From NCBI GenBank assembly GCA_963693085.1, contig OY856413.1, positions 749,796,056 to 749,860,055 of the forward strand: a stretch of DNA of 64,000 bases, given 5' to 3'. The notes beneath the pieces were generated by a model. That model worked only from the letters and a program-made list of their open reading frames with translations, was not told the DNA's origin and ran no database searches. Below are positions 33,152-45,889 of the stretch, piece by piece. Position 1 is the first letter of the stretch, and each line of letters begins with the position of its first letter. This DNA is from Alisma plantago-aquatica. Lineage: Eukaryota; Streptophyta; Magnoliopsida; Alismatales; Alismataceae. The translations under genes and the position numbers were made by a program.

Positions 33152-34041
33152 TGGATCAAATTATAGGAAGGACGGGACATGTGAGAGAATATTCACCATG
33201 AAACTATATCGAAAGAAGCTAAACTTACATGATTTCATCATTCCTCAGACCGCAAAACCTTAGGTCAGCATCTCCATCAATTTCTCCTCTCAAACCCTAA
33301 CTCTACCTCTCTCTCTAGGATTTCATTTCTCTGATTTGAATCATGAATTCTGAGAGTTCCTTGTGTATTAGGTTGACCATATAGAGCAATTGAGCTGCTT
33401 GGGTCAATTGCACATTGACCCCTCACTATACTTTCTCTTATTTCAGCTGAATTTTCTGTCATAAAATTATTACTGTAATTCATCTACTGATAAGGTCTAA
33501 ACGCATGAAAAAATTATGAAAATTTTATATGTTGTTTATGATTGAGTTTCAGATTTCCAATTAAAATTTCAGATTATTTGGTGTTACCAATAAATAAATA
33601 AAAATAAAACACTACACTGCTAAAAAGCACTCTATCATCATTTTGGTCAAAGTATAGTTCAATCGAGAACCACATTCAAAGAACACTCAAATATTCTGAA
33701 ATTTTTCTCCAATATGCATTATTGAGTTATCCATATCATATACAAAATTCAATTAAATATAGAATTGTTAGAAAATATTAAAAATCATGTACCACACTTC
33801 TATCTTGATCAAATTCCATATTCATGTACTATCAAAACCCTAATTTTTGCCGATTAGGGTTTACATTTCTCAAACCCTAATTCTTCAAAATAAAATCATA
33901 TTTAGAGTTTATTCTTAGGTTTGAAACATAACAATTGATCTACTATCATTAATCAAGTCTAAACAATGTTCAATCTAATCAAGCATGTAACCATTCAGGT
34001 AAACCCTAGTTTACCAATTAAGCACAAATGTGGTCATTACA
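33152..34041 (-). repeat. LTR (about 890 bp), probably Ty3/gypsy 5' LTR
   Basis: On the minus strand it starts TGTAATGACCACA, a typical gypsy LTR start, and ends ...TTTGATCCA three bases before the primer site. The bases before its start are in-frame LINE coding sequence (reading WKEI on the minus strand), so it inserted into LINE-3. The partner LTR was not found. Confidence 0.65.
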
Positions 34042-36671
34042 TTATCTCCTTCCACATTGCCTTCCGATCAGAGAGGAAGTCCTAGTCATATTTATTTAGT
34101 AGTGCTTCATTTTATAGTCTTGATGATTTGATATCAAATACACCAATTTTCTTCTATGCTATTACTTTGACTCATGCCACTAGGTTAATACCATCAGCCA
34201 TCTTAGTACCCTTCCATAGAAACACCTTCATTACTTAATCAATATTGTCACAGATCGAGGCTGATAGATGTGTTGTTTGCATAGTGTATATCAGTGTTGA
34301 ATTGAGCACTAATTTAATGAGTGTGTCCTTCATGCGAGTGATAGTGATCTATTGACCCATGACGAGATTCTTCCTTGAATCTTGTTGATTGTGTCCAAGT
34401 ACACTCCCTAGTTTGCTTGCTCATGTATAATTGGCACTCTGAGATGCTTCCCTAGATAACTGGTTTATGGTATACCAGTGATCCTTGATATCATTCTTCT
34501 TTTTCTATTTCTCATCTTTTTGGATAAGTAGATAGATTATTTTTCTTTTGCTAAAGTTTTCCGTGATTCCTTCTCAAATTTTCTAAGTGTTTTCATCATA
34601 TTTCTAGCTCGTGTTTCTAAAGCTTCACCAAATAAGATCAAGTAGTTTGCAAAGAAGACGTGGGAAATTCTTGGTCCTCCCCTCTCTTCCCAGGAGGCCT
34701 TCCATCTTCCATTGTGTTCTTCTTCAGAAATAGCTTGACTCGGTCTATCTAGACAAAGAACAAATATGTAAGGAGAGAGTTGATATTCCTACCTCACACC
34801 CCTTGATGCATTGAAGGGTTGTAAAATCTCTCCTTCCCAGGAAATTACAATCTCACTAACCATAATCATGTTCATCATGAGATTCACCAAGTTGTTAGGT
34901 ATAGACATTCTATGAAGTGTATTGCAAATGAACTCCCAACTCATTCTGTCATATGACTTGGTGAGATCCAACTTCATGGTGAGCACCACTTTCTTTCCAA
35001 ATCTCATGCGCATTGAATGATTTATCTCTTATACCAAAATTATTTTGTCATGATACATCTCCTAGGAACAAAGCTTCTTTATAGAGAAGATATCCATTCA
35101 TGTAAATGTGGCTTTATACGCTCCACCAGAATCTTTGATAACAACTTGTGACATACATTGTCAAGCACAATCGACCTAAGGTTATTGCATGTTTCAGGCA
35201 TAGGTGTATTTGGTATTAGTACTAGCATGGAGTTTGCTATCCTATCATGAATGGGATGACCTATAAAATAGTGAGCTATTATTAGAGTAATGGAGTTTCT
35301 CAGAGTAACCTAATTCTTTTGCAAGAAACCTTGACATTTATCCCATCAGGTCTAGGGGCCTTGACGGGGTTCATCTTCATAAGAGTGGTGTGAATATCGT
35401 CACATGTTAGGGTAATATCAAGCTTGTCAATGACATGGGTAGGCAACGTCAGATAGTTGCCTATGCATTTAGAGGTGGGTTTTACTCTGGATGGTCCATC
35501 TTCCTCATTGAATACTTGTCTGAAGAACTCACATATCATGAGTTTAATTTCATCTTTGTCCTCGACCCAGCCACCCTAAACATAATTGAGTTTGGAAATG
35601 GTTTTCCTTTTCCATTTATATTTGGTAATAGATTGGAAATCTTGGGTATTCACATCCCTAAAACGCATCCAATCACACCGAGCTCACTGACGCCATTCCT
35701 CTATTTCTTGGTAAAGTATGTTGTTGTACTCAAGCTAAAGCTCCAAAATATTATCATCCAATGCTCTTGTATGAATGGTGCATAGAGTTGTTTGCCTCTT
35801 ACCAAATTCTAAAATAATCCAGTCCTTCTGCAATCTAGTTTACCACTATTCCTCTCTATCTCATGTAGATGTTTCCTCCATGAAGCTTGGGAGTGCTTGT
35901 TGGAAATTCAGCTCAGTGTCCCAATGCCACTATAAAGAATTTGAGAATGAAGGTCTCGTGTTCTAGAGTAAACTAGTCTTTGGCCTGTACATGATAGGCC
36001 CTTTGGTCTCTCTGATTTAACCAATAAAGGAGAGTGATCAGAATTCATTCTTGGAAGAACCTGAATGGATGTTTTTGGACATTCGTTGATCCACTCTTGA
36101 TTAGTGATGGCACGATCTAGTATATCTTGAAGACATCCTATTTTTAACGTCATCCTCAGTCCAGAGGCTCCTATATCACCAAACCCAGGTTTATATAATG
36201 CCTCTGCAATTTCCCCACAATTCTTCAAGTGAAAAGGTTTTGCTCCCACCTCATAGACATGGACATTAAAGTCTCCCAAAACCAACTAGGGTTGAGATGA
36301 GGAAACTCCCATTGTCTTCAAATGTTCCCACAATAATTTTCAACCCACTTTCTTAGTGTTGCATGTACAAATATTATGATTCTATGCTTATAGATGAGGC
36401 AATGCACATACTGTTTGTGGCATGCCAACATATTGACTCATCCCACTCAACTCTTCTATACTTACCAAATACCACCTGAGTATCCAATAGCTTCCACCTT
36501 GTAAGATGCTTCAAAACCCAATGACTTGACGATCTTATCGGCCTGAGCTCTACTAGTGCAAGGCTCAGTAATTGCTCATATGTCCAATATATATAACTGC
36601 ATTAGATCCCTAATGGTGTTTTGGGTATCTGAACCACAGATACCTTGAACATTCTAGCAGGTGATAACCAT
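34042..36671 (-). pseudogene. LINE-3 ORF2 (endonuclease and RT), minus strand
   Basis: An L1-type ORF2 that can be followed from ATG 36671 (MVITC, resembling the MxxxxWN endonuclease start but with a stop at the Trp/Asn position). The endonuclease ends with LGDFNVH (near 36,270) and NSDHSPLLV (near 36,030), which carry its catalytic Asp-Asn and Asp-His. The RT part has VKAPRPDG (near 35,350), KLDLTKSYDRMSWEF (near 34,950) and FNASRGVR (near 34,795). The catalytic box is FANY near 34,645 instead of FADD, so both active-site Asp are lost. Traces of the later RT end at 34,042, where the LTR interrupts the frame. Many stops. Domain order and motifs are those of plant L1. Confidence 0.82.
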
Positions 36672-36960
36672 TATGTAAAAATATCATTTTTTCTTAGGTT
36701 TTCATTGCTTGTTAGGACTACTCCTTCCCCTTATTATGTCTCACAGTGATTTTTTCAACAACCCATTCTTTTTTAGGTCCTTAGAGTTTACGGCTTTTGT
36801 GTTCTGATATGAATGCCTACTGATGCCCCAAATGACATTTGGTTCTTTGTTAGACTACTTCCCAATCTCTAGACCGTCAAAGATCCCCATGACAAACAAC
36901 AAACCCTTCTCTATGGTTTCATCTTCAGGGATGACCACCATGTCTTCCCCATCAATTAGC
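36672..36960 (-). pseudogene. Possible LINE-3 ORF1 tail
   Basis: On the minus strand an acidic stretch rich in Asp and Glu ends shortly before the ORF2 ATG, in the position of an L1 ORF1 C-terminus. No zinc knuckle is seen. Plus-strand ORFs over 36,823-37,444 are probably antisense readings. Confidence 0.3.
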
Positions 36961-38119
36961 ATTACACGGTGTATATTGGTCTGGTTCGGCTTTGCCTTGT
37001 CTGCTCGATTCCCATCTGGTGAGCTTTTTGTACATTCGAGTCCCTCATGTTACTTCAATTGCTCTCTTCCATTGTTTGTTTATTCTTGTTGCTCACCTTC
37101 CATTACCTCCATTCATATCCCTTGGTTGGTGTCTTCCCTTCTCTCCCATTGGCAGTGGTTGTGGTGTTTCATTCATTCGAGATAAAATCCCAAAATCTAT
37201 TCTGAGTTTTGATGGACCTTTCTTTGGCTTAGTTCTCAGGTCATTTCTACCATCATTTCAAGGGTCTTGCATTTATTGTTTTGATGAATTCTCCCATCGG
37301 TTCAATATTCACTTCTTTCCCTTTGCATGTTTCCCAGTTGTTTCTTGTGCTTCCATCTCCTTATTTGATATTGATCATGTGATCATGGATATTCTTTTGA
37401 ACTCTTATCTTATACTTTGTTCACGATGGAACTCTAAAATATGACATGTGATCTCTTTTACCCACATATGAGGTGGATGTATATGTTGGTCACTTATGTG
37501 GTGACTAGTTTATATATTCTGACTATACTTTCTACTTGCCTCTACATTTAACATGCCATGTGATTCAGTAGCACTAGAGTAGAGTAATTGCATTAGTTTT
37601 TATGGCAGATGTATTATTTCCTGCTGAGCAGATGTGATATTTCCTACTCTTTTGGGATGGAAATGAACCTCATACCCAGGGAAAGATGTGTGATTCTTGG
37701 CCCACGTTTTATATATATGGGAGATTGGCTTTCTATATTAGGCTTCAAGTTTATGAGACTTGGCCTTCTTTGTGTTTATATTGTTCTAGGGCTATGTTTA
37801 TATAACATGCATGCATGTTGATAATATGGGGTGTGTGCCCTAATTCTTTAGATGTTCTTGTATGTCATAATATTTATGTTTTATTAATGGCAAGTATTCT
37901 TTTGTTATCATATGATTTCAATTCCTTTTCTCTTAATACCCATTTGGGTGGTCCTTGTTCTTTCTATGGGAAGCCTTTTATATTTGATGTCCTTTATTCC
38001 ATATATTGCTCAATTTCCTATTTAGTATGCACATACCAGCCTTTGCTGATGTCATCTATTTTCTCTTCTTATTGGGGTATGCTTCCAACCCTAGGTAAAG
38101 AACTTGGATGATAAGGCAT
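36961..38119. other. Unassigned DNA, possibly LTR U3
   Basis: Several ORFs of 70-150 codons are rich in Phe, Ser and Leu without motifs, typical of T-rich non-coding DNA. The right part may be the U3 of the gypsy LTR that ends at 38440. Confidence 0.35.
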
Positions 38120-38440
38120 GAAGTTTTGGACTAGCTTAAGGAGTTAAAGCTTGGATACAAAGTTGTTATGGTTTAGATTTCCCTCTACTTAGATCCTTAT
38201 GTTGTATCATACATGTAAACGCTTATGGGATATTATGATGTACTTTTGTAATCTTTTGTGAAAATTGAATATAGTCATTATTTTTATTCTGCTTCTATAT
38301 TTTGGTTGTTTTGAATACCATTTATTGAAATTTGAAAATGTTACACCTATTCCATCATACCTTTGAGTGTGTTTGGAATGAATGTTTTATTCTTCAATTT
38401 TTCTTTAGTAAGGGGGTGATCCCTCCACTCCTTACAAATA
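38120..38440 (+). repeat. Gypsy LTR 3' end, copy 1
   Basis: Matches 44852-45111 in order (shared TTTAGATTTCCCTCTA, ATTATAGTC-like and TAGTAA(G/A)GGGGTGAT phrases) and ends at the same point, TTACAAA. It is followed by TGATATAATTAAC, a decayed Met primer site. The start of the LTR was not found. Confidence 0.6.
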
Positions 38441-41400
38441 TGATATAATTAACATGTTTTTTATTAATGAAATTACTTGTTTATAAAAAAACTAAACCAT
38501 TTTCAAGTTGTTGAAAATGATTATAATACTAAATGTCATCATAGAAAGGGGATACATCAACAATTGCTAAGATAATACTAGTTGATACTATTATAAGGCT
38601 GCTTAGTTTTACTAAAACAACTTATGCAGTCACCAATTTGGAAACTATATTATTGAAAATTTTTCCCTTCATCTAAATCAATGATGATTACAATTTTTGC
38701 ATATACATATAAAAACATGATAGTTCAAACTAATATACGTGTTTTGATTGGTATTGTTTCTTCTTTTAAATCCTACATATGATTTTGTGCCACATATTTA
38801 ATATGTTCAAATTTATGAAGAATAACAACAACATTTGTATCATACTCGTGTACTTAGAAATGCTCTCATCAATTAATTACCATCACTAACCAAGGATACA
38901 TGTTATCTGATGTGATAATACATGTGGTTCTCAAGGACCCTTGTAGGGAAAATGTTATTGTAAGTAAACATAAGGTTATCTGAATAGCTCAAATACATAC
39001 ATAATATGCTTTAAATACTCAAGACATTTTATTAGTTTTTGTTATAAATCGATTGATATGAAAACTAATCTTGATATTTTACTTCTGAAGTCTTCAAAAA
39101 TCTTGAATAAGGGATTGTATGCATCATAAAAGAATGCAAGTTTTATTATGTAACTTAGAAGGACATTTTTAGAAGTGTAGTCAAGCTACATATAAGATTT
39201 AGTTAATTGATACTATGACTCATAAGGGACATCAAAACCATAATAGATTGAGATAGATATTTTGATGTTGTAGGTTCATTTCCTCTCTATGTATATGAGA
39301 TGGATCATTTGATACTGCAATGAAAAATTCAAAACAATTTATAGTCCTAGAAACTGCAATTCATTTGTTTGAAACACAATACTCTAATGAGAGTCTATAA
39401 CTATTACTACCCCATAAAGGAAATATTGAAAATATCAAGCATGTTATTTTCCAATATAGGGAATCTGAAGCCTTATACCAAGAGACACTCCTTATACTTA
39501 AAAACCATTCCATGAAATATAGCTCTCCTCCTTTTCTTATTGAATTCCTAGTTTTCTCTGCAAGTTTAACTTTGACACTCTGATGAAGTTGTATCTCTCT
39601 CTCTCTCTTCATTGTATGTACTTTCTTAATCTATCTTTCTCTATTTCACTAAATTTCATCTCTCTTCTTATATTAGGTAAATTTGCATCTCTTTCAGTCA
39701 ATAACTGAACTAGGACTAATAAAATGACGACTTGGATCTATTGAACAAAGTTGAATATTTATTGAACGTCTAAATCACTTGAACTTTTACCCATCTTCAA
39801 TATCCTAATCTTTCTCTCAAAAAATTTCTTTGTGTAGATGATATAATTCTAAGAGTATGAAGAAAAGCTCATCTAACTTGGGAATTATGACATAAAAGAT
39901 AATAATTTTATAAGATTACATAAATTCTAAACCTTTTTATACTTCATTTTACCTTTTTTTCCTTATTTTCTCAACCTGGCCTTTCTAGGGACCTTGGTCT
40001 TCAACCATGGCCCACCTTGGCTGCATTCAAGGTAGCAACCTCTCCTAGTCATCTGATTTTAGGTGACGAATTCTAGCATGGTCATCCCCAACCTCACGCT
40101 CAAGCCCTCATTCATGCCTTCATGGTCGCCTCCCCAATCTCCTCTATCCACCCTCCCTGTACCTATTCTCTATCTTGTATCTCCTTCACATGCCATTCTG
40201 TGTGCTCTTGTACCTTGAGGTATGAGGTATGTGCATGAAAGAGGTGTGGTATACCATCCATGTCACTGCCTCTTCACCTCTGAACCCTAACTCACTTTCC
40301 TTACTTCCTTTTTCCATATAAAATCCCCTCCAACTTTGTGAGATCCAGTTCCACATCCCTGAAACCTATGCTAGCCCCCTCAATCTATATCTCTATCTCT
40401 ATCTCTATCTCTATCTCTTTTTCCCACTTTCTTTCAACGAGCTTCTACTTTGCCTTCCCTTAAGAGTGTCGAGAGAAAGATGACAACATAACACCATAGG
40501 ATTCGGTCGGTCCAACCGTGACCATAATCTAATGATCCTGGTCATCTACCCCAACTAACTCACCTTCTATACCTTTCTCTCTCTTTCTCATTTCTCACCA
40601 CTCTTAAACCCTCATTGCATTCTATGACCCATCCTGGACTTCTCACGAGCTATCCTATATAGTGTTCCATGTGAGCCTACTCCCCAACTCTCCCTCACTC
40701 CTACTTCCTCCCCTGGCTTGGTGGCCACACATACATCAAACCACACTCGCCTCTCAACCCATGAACAAGTGAAGGCAACCATTATGCACCTCCATGAGTC
40801 TCAGTGATGTGCCTCTCTCTCTCATTCATGCATGTGTAGGATCCAACTATTGATCTAGATTAGACGACAACTTTTTAGCTAAGTTTCAATATATTTTCTC
40901 ATCTTTCTCAAAAAAATACAAGAAAATATATTTTTAATACTTACTCAAAACTAACATGTAAGTGTACCATCTTCATCAAAAAATGCAAGGATTATGATAA
41001 AGTTAGTTTCATACCCAAGTATAAATGAAATGTTATTGATATCCTAGAAAAGCATGTATTCAATCTTTATCAAAATCAAATGCCTTTGTATGCTCATCTA
41101 TGATCAATAATGTACCAAAATGATATCTTCACTTCTAATAAGTAACATATGATACTCTGCGATACAAAATATAATCTAGATCATCAATATTCTCTAATAG
41201 TGACTTTATGCCATGAATGTAACCTAGTATGACTATATTAGTGCTTAAGTAGTGAAGCCACATTGTATCTTATGATTTTCCAATTAAAATTGAGGACAAC
41301 CAATATTGAGAATACATGATATGTAATATAATATATAATGTTATATGTAATGTAACATACTAAAACTTCAACATATTATCTTTTTTCCATCTTTTTAAGC

Positions 41401-43913
41401 TTTTACTTTCTTTTCTATCTTTTTTGGCTTTGATGTTCAATTTATGGAATTATTAGTGGTTTGGGGTGAATTTGATCACCATTTATGCCAATATTTGGGT
41501 TTATGCACAAATACCTCAGCAAATGTTTTTCATAAGGATTTAATATGAAAATTTACCACAAATATGATATAATTATAAAATAATTCGTTCTAGATCATTC
41601 CTTATCATTATGGAGCAAGGAAGAGAAAAGCAAATGAATACTAATGTTTTAAACATGTTAATGAGATATGGAAATATTTAATATGTTAAATATAGGGCAA
41701 TGGACTAAAACTCATAAAAGGAAGATGAATTGGTTAAAAATAACTTGAGATTCGTTTTCCTTGGGTATTAATTCATTTAAGGGCCAAGTTTCACTTTATA
41801 TGCATAATAATAAATGTTTTAATTCTATTTTGAAAAGAAAAGGTGAGTTTTCCTCAAAATATGAAATAAAATACTTAGTGATTCTAAAAGTGGAAAATAA
41901 CTTTGGATTTGTAATCTACAATTAAAATAGGACTTTGGATGAATTTTCATCCAATTTGGATAATCTTTAATATACATGTGTAGATTAGGTGAGAGAAAGT
42001 CCAAAAGATTAAATAATATAATAAGTAATACCAAAGGACAAAATTGATGGCAAATTCATTAATACATTTGCAATTAGATTTCCAACACATTAAGTATGAT
42101 GTGTGGTTGAAGTTTCATAAAATTTGGAGAATCTTAAAGTCATTAATACATGATGAAAGAGAAAATAAGATTTGAATTATTTAACACATTAAAAGTTCTC
42201 AAAGGAAAATCTAATTGCAAATTCATATTCCTCGTATCAAATATAGGCTATGCATCAATTTTCATTAAATTCAGGATTTGTTTGCACCCTCAAAAGAGAA
42301 GAGAGAAAAAGGAAATATAAATTAATGCCTCACTATATTAGAATTCGATTTGGATAAGGTTTTCCTTGATTTTTTCTGTCACGCGGGTCTTTGATACACA
42401 AATTTTTCTTGACTATCAGATCTAGATCTTGTGGCTCCTACCTTTTCCCCTACCTTGAGTCCCAGGCTCCGTGGACTCTGCACAGTATCAACTATGGGTC
42501 TTTTTATCGATCTCTCTCTCCTATCTCCTCCTCCCTTCCCGATTTCTTGCCCTCCGCATTCCTCACGTGAAACCAAATTGGGTGAGCCCTAGTTTGTTGG
42601 TGTTTGGGTTTCTCTACTATTTGGTCGACAAAAGGGGGCCTTCACTTCCCCTATTTCCATCAGCAGTCCTCTGTTTCACATTTTCCTCATCCCATGGGTC
42701 ATCGAACCCCTATATATATCCCCTCATTTAATTTCACGGTACCTACAGGAGTCATCCTATGGGTATGTCTTGGCCTCCTCCACTTCTGAACATGATCCCC
42801 CAACTCCACAGTTACTCCGACGGTAGAAATTGAGGGCATCATTCTCAATGGTGCCGATCAGAGGGCTGGGCATCATCGCGAGGACTTTAGCTTGTTCCTG
42901 ATGCGGTGGGGATGCCCCGCTGGACTTCAATTTCACAAAATGAGGTATGTGTTGCATATCCCTCTTTTCAGCCTACGGGTAGCTGGGCTTATCAAAATCG
43001 CCGCCTTGCGAAGTGGGTTGATGATCATTGATTTTCCTCAATTCTGTGAGTCCTCAGAAGAATGATGTAGATGTTTTGAGGTTGCTTTGGGTCTTTGTTC
43101 CCTTTAAGCATGTTTTGTCTTGGTTGTCGTGTTCTTCCTTCTATCCAATAATGGCAAAAGTGTTAGCTGTGTCGTCAGTGCACCTACTAACCCATGTTTG
43201 GGTTCTCTATGATCGATAGTTGATAGGGTAGCTGACGAACATGCTTCCAACTTCGATGAAGTGGCTTAGAAAGCCTTCTTCCTCACTTTCTCATACTCCT
43301 GAGGAGTTGGTCATCTTGCAATGCTTTGGAGAAATGAAGAAGACGGTTCTTTGCCTCTTTACTTCTCTGCCCTTCGCTCGTCTTTGTGTTTTGTCTTTTT
43401 CACCAGGGGCATTCTTGTCTTTTCTCCTATGTTTTGTTTTCTTAGTCAAGCGCCTCTCTGTCTCTGATATGGCGGGCTAGCCGACGATGATTGGGCCACA
43501 TCAGCGGGCCCAATCTCACCGATGAGACTTTGTTTTGCTTATGTGGCATTTCATGATTGGTCAATTTTACAAAAATCATATCTTTTGATTTGTATGTCTA
43601 AAAATCAAAATAAAATATGTTTTGGAATAATAAAAATGTAATCTATCCAATAAAAATGTTTCTGAGACTTGGTTTTGAGTTTTTCCAAAAATTATTTTCT
43701 AAAAATAAATTAAATATATAAAAATCACCAAAAATGCATTTTAACCTTTATAACTCCAAAATATGCAATATTATATGTTTTATTAATTAGGAGAACATAA
43801 CTAGATCAACAATGATGTTTTCATAATCTAAATCAAAGTTTTGTGTGAAACTAGGGTTTCCTTTTCATCAATGCATATGCAAAACCCTAATCCATAATTA
43901 TATGTTGTAATTA
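38441..43913. other. Unassigned AT-rich DNA with LTR-like C-rich patches
   Basis: No coding motif was found across about 5.5 kb. C-rich, GC-richer patches at about 39,960-40,860 and 42,380-43,490 have the composition of gypsy U3/R regions, and a CTATATATATCCCC TATA-like site lies near 42,710. The upstream parts of the LTR ending at 45111 probably lie in the right half. Boundaries cannot be set by eye. Confidence 0.35.
40390..40418. repeat. (CTATCT)n microsatellite
   Basis: About five tandem hexamers within a C/T-rich tract. Confidence 0.85.
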
Positions 43914-44080
43914 GGTGTCTTCTGTTAGACTTTATTTATTTATTTATTTATTTATTTAAAAAAAAATTCCATTCTATTCATCCCGTGGCCTGGGCTTGAT
44001 CCTGGGACCTCTCGCTAACAAACAGAGTGTCTAACCATCTTGGTGTCTTCTGTTAGACAAAAAAAATGTTGTAATTAGGT
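43902..44080. repeat. Nested direct repeats around a SINE
   Basis: The outer pair ATGTTGTAATTAGGT (43902-43916 and 44066-44080) and the inner pair GGTGTCTTCTGTTAGAC (43914-43930 and 44042-44058) are both perfect. The inner pair brackets the SINE. An A8 run (44059-44066) separates the inner right copy from the outer right copy. This looks like one retroposition inside an earlier one. Confidence 0.88.
43931..44041 (-). mobile_element. Short tRNA-type SINE, about 110 bp
   Basis: On the minus strand: an A-box-like GATGGTTAGACACTC, then a B-box-like GGTCCCAGGATCAAGCCC, then a short body and a tail of T9 followed by AAATAAATAAA repeats. The perfect 17-bp target duplication supports retroposition. 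The length and the paired pol III boxes fit the plant SINE pattern. The family is not identified. Confidence 0.72.
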
Positions 44081-44851
44081 AAAGTTGATCTTGGATCATC
44101 TAAAAGTGGTGGAAGTTGATAATTGAACTCAATAAGAGAGGTATGTACATTCTTACACCCTAAGTTGGGATGTTTTCAAACCTAATCCTAATTTCCTTAA
44201 TGAGACATTGATTGAACTCTAATTCTCTTATTATTGTTTATGTGTTCTATTTGCCTCAAAATCAGATTTGATATATTATTTCTTGGGTCTTGGAACCCCA
44301 TTACCATATTATAACTATTTGATGATTTACCTTGCCACTTTACTATTCCTTGAGAATGATGATTTATTTGACTATTTAGCCATAGTAGTGGTACTTTTGT
44401 ACAACCACCCATAGATAGGGCATGTGTTATTTCATCTAAGGGAATGTGTTACTCTCCCTAATATATAAATATTTGATAGTTGATTGGAATGTGTTTCTCT
44501 CCCTCATCTATTTAGTTGGGGTTCGATAGGTGCCTCAACCCTACCTAGTTAATGTAGTCCAATTAATATCATGCAAGTTACTTCTAATTGTTTATCAGTT
44601 TTGGTAAGAATATTTTGTTATATGCCTCATTCTCTTAGCCTTCTCATCTTATTATGAATCCATATCCTTATGCTTTATTGTTGTTCTTATCTTTGTTTCT
44701 TGTTCATTATCTCTGACACATACCTTGTTTCTCTCTTTTGTTGGGTGTTTTCCCAACGACCCAGGTATAAACAAGGTGTTGAACAAGACACGAAGAACAT
44801 AACTTTCAACATGGACCTAGCTCTTGGAGATGCTGCCTTGGAGACAAAGTT
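44081..44851. other. Unassigned, probably body of the gypsy LTR
   Basis: AT-rich DNA without motifs, leading straight into the recognisable LTR end. Confidence 0.35.
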
Positions 44852-45111
44852 GGTGTAGTTTAGATTTCCCTCTATCTAGATCCTTTTGCTGTTGTAAACC
44901 CATTATGGGAGAATGATGATGTGCACCTTTGTAAAATTGATTATAGTCGTGAAATTATATTCCGCTGCATTACTCGTTGGTGTTTTGTATACCATATTTA
45001 TAAATATTTGAAAATTTTAGACCTGTTTTAGCATACCTTCTGAGTATGTTGGGATGGAGGTTTGATTTTATCAAATTTTTAGTAAAGGGGTGATTTTACT
45101 CTTTTACAACA
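44852..45111 (+). repeat. Gypsy LTR 3' end, copy 2
   Basis: Matches 38120-38440. It ends TTTTACAACA and is followed immediately by a primer site. Confidence 0.7.
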
Positions 45112-45125
45112 TGATATCAGAGCCC
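45112..45125 (+). other. Primer binding site, one base off Met tRNA
   Basis: TGATATCAGAGCCC, a single G-to-A change from TGGTATCAGAGCCC, directly after the LTR end. Confidence 0.75.
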
Positions 45126-45606
45126 ATTGTAGTTGGAATATGATTATTTCAAATTTGTCTCCCTAGTTAGAAACCTTGCCTTGCATAGATTCCTTTTTAA
45201 GTGACATGTTTTCCCTAGAACTGATCTATAGATGTTGAAAGGTTGATTTAGGATCACAAGAGTTTCATATTAGAAATATGTTTAGTTAACCTTATGTGAT
45301 GACCTAGTGTTTTAGGTGTTGTGACTTATTTTGAGGATGGATGCCAATATAGTTCCTTTTGTCCCTTTGGACCACATGTTTAGTTAGCCTAACCCTAGAA
45401 CCTAGACCTTGAAGTTTGGTGTTTAGTAAGCTATTAGAGTGCACAATGGAAGTATGATGGATCTTATACATGATTTAGTAAGACTCACCCTTTAACCTAT
45501 AGTCTAGTTTGGCTTGGTAGGTTAAATATTTTAAGGGGTGGAGAGTAGTTGGGTGTTGATTCTTAGGTAGTTAGATTTCGAGGATGAAATCCTTCTACGG
45601 GGGATG
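45126..45606 (+). mobile_element. Internally deleted gypsy element interior
   Basis: Only about 480 bp separate the primer site from the sequence GATTTCGAGGATGAAATCC followed by a GGGGGATGGAG polypurine-like tract (45,570-45,607). That pair is the classic end of a chromovirus-type pol, where the C-terminal coding sequence runs into the polypurine tract. No gag or pol remains between them. The following DNA (to about 45,890) would be the start of the 3' LTR. Confidence 0.6.
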
Positions 45607-45889
45607 GAGCCCTGTGCCATACCAAGATCTAACTACATGACTTTAGAAACCCCAACCCCATGAATAGGAGGATATTGTGCTTGGATCTCTTATTTTGACC
45701 AAACAAGTTATACTTATAACCTGATATGCTTATTTATATACTAATGAACATATAATGGTCATCTAATAAATAGTTCACATGCTTGAACCCTAATGAATAC
45801 CTAATCCATAAAATAAGAGTAACTCACATATTAATACTAATAATGAATAAGCGTGATGCTAACCATGTCATGAACCAATAAACCCTACT
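45607..45889. other. Probable start of the gypsy 3' LTR, cut off by LINE-2
   Basis: It follows the polypurine-like tract and has no coding content. The exact LTR start is uncertain (TGGAGCCC or TGTGCCATACC). Confidence 0.35.

Noticed and set aside
36823..37444. Plus-strand ORFs of 120 and 150 codons rich in Ser, Phe and hydrophobic residues
   Set aside because: Probably antisense to a LINE ORF1 tail and T-rich DNA. No signal, domain or membrane pattern is convincing.
43970..44040. Possible tRNA gene on the minus strand
   Set aside because: A- and B-box-like sequences are present, but there is no cloverleaf or acceptor stem, and it has a SINE tail and target duplication.
44670..44858. 62-codon ORF with a hydrophobic start
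   Set aside because: It reads into the recognisable gypsy LTR end, so it is not a gene.
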